This document shows, in pieces, positions 63,540-64,000 of a DNA stretch of 64,000 nucleotides. Under the pieces are notes generated by a model. It made no database searches and was not told where the DNA came from. It saw only the letters and a list, made by a program, of their open reading frames with translations. Both the position numbers and the translations under genes were made by a program. Position 1 is the first letter of the stretch. Each line of letters begins with the position of its first letter. Source of the stretch: Anagrus nilaparvatae (taxonomy: Eukaryota; Arthropoda; Insecta; Hymenoptera; Mymaridae); the NCBI GenBank assembly GCA_022575985.1, contig JAKSXM010000142.1, forward strand, positions 5,396,001-5,460,000. Direction: 5' to 3'.

Positions 63540-64000
63540 CAAAATTCAAGCGCAGAACTTAGGAATTCATGGTAAATAACGTAAAAAATTAAAACTTTTG
63601 CAAAAATATCTCAGATTTAATAAGGAGATTTTTTTCTCAGTTTATTACAACAAAAACTATAACTACTGCTCTAGGTAACTCCAGATAAAAGTATAATGCA
63701 CTGATTATGTAAATAAAAAGAAAATATTATTTTGAAAAACAAAAAGTTTTATTGAAGTCATGCACAAGTTTGACAAATGCAATAAGCATATTATGACTCC
63801 ATCAAACTAGTGTTAAAAAAAGTTTCCTTTTGAAATAAAAACAGTCTTTATGTAATTTTGTTTTAAAAACGGTACTTGATACACCTAAGAATAAATAAAT
63901 TCATATTTGTGTTGGTAAATATATCTCTAGTGTATATATAATAATAGAGTAGACGGGATTATGCGGTTGTCGAGCCAAGTGCATACTCAAAATTTAGAAA
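63540..64000. other. Right edge of window
   Basis: Nothing recognised. Confidence 0.5.

Noticed and set aside
1..64000. CRISPR arrays, bacterial operons, phage or plasmid features
   Set aside because: No spaced direct repeats of suitable size, no ribosome-binding-site/operon organisation; the introns and MITEs show this is nuclear eukaryotic DNA.

Overview
The window is visibly very A+T-rich eukaryotic DNA with split genes (GT..AG introns), few and short coding exons, and a heavy load of hairpin-type repeats, tandem satellites and decayed transposons. Gene content (a CHK/ecdysteroid-kinase-like protein, a small secreted NPC2/ML protein, a Gly/His/Trp-rich secreted peptide, an agrin-like first exon) points to an insect. 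The extreme A+T content and the repeat style suggest a hymenopteran, possibly a braconid parasitoid, but this is inference from composition and families, not a species call.

Layout. 0-8.5 kb: a fragment of a TTTAGGGACTTAG-type repeat split by a hairpin MITE, a deleted LINE fragment at 3.2-3.6 kb beside a second MITE, short tandem duplications, and a GC-rich island near 7.4 kb. 8.7-10.9 kb (minus): a complete two-exon EcKinase-family gene of 409 residues whose intron carries a foldback repeat. 11.9-16.0 kb: a satellite array of 14 monomers of about 310-330 bp arranged as a six-monomer higher-order repeat of about 1.84 kb. 16.4-16.8 kb (minus): the C-terminal remnant of a MULE transposase. 16.8-27.4 kb: mostly gene-free, with one MITE and a diverged, inverted relative of the satellite at 23.9-24.7 kb. 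27.4-28.45 kb (plus): a promoter-like region and the first coding exon of an agrin-like (NtA/TIMP-fold) secreted protein whose later exons are not recognised here. 28.5-41 kb: gene-free DNA (possibly its first intron) with MITEs and foldbacks. 41.1-42.4 kb (minus): a complete three-exon NPC2-like gene with a young hairpin MITE in intron 1. 42.6-45.3 kb: a second satellite array with a near-identical 668-bp dimeric repeat. 48.3-48.65 kb: another hairpin element. 49.15-51.26 kb (plus): a 5'-truncated, frameshifted Jockey/CR1-like LINE. 51-59 kb: mostly unannotatable DNA. 58.9-60.8 kb (plus): a two-exon gene with TATA box for an 83-residue secreted Gly/His/Trp-rich peptide. The window closes with two more hairpin MITEs and a possible Copia remnant.

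The genes do not form a pathway; they look like independent, mostly secreted or detoxification-type genes in a repeat-rich setting. The strongest repeat signal is one family of eight near-palindromic MITEs (ends CACTGTAAAAAGTA, mostly TA target duplications) spread through the window. No previously undescribed defence or mobile system could be demonstrated; the best candidates for new biology are the peptide gene, the hairpin-MITE family and the satellite with two different higher-order organisations.
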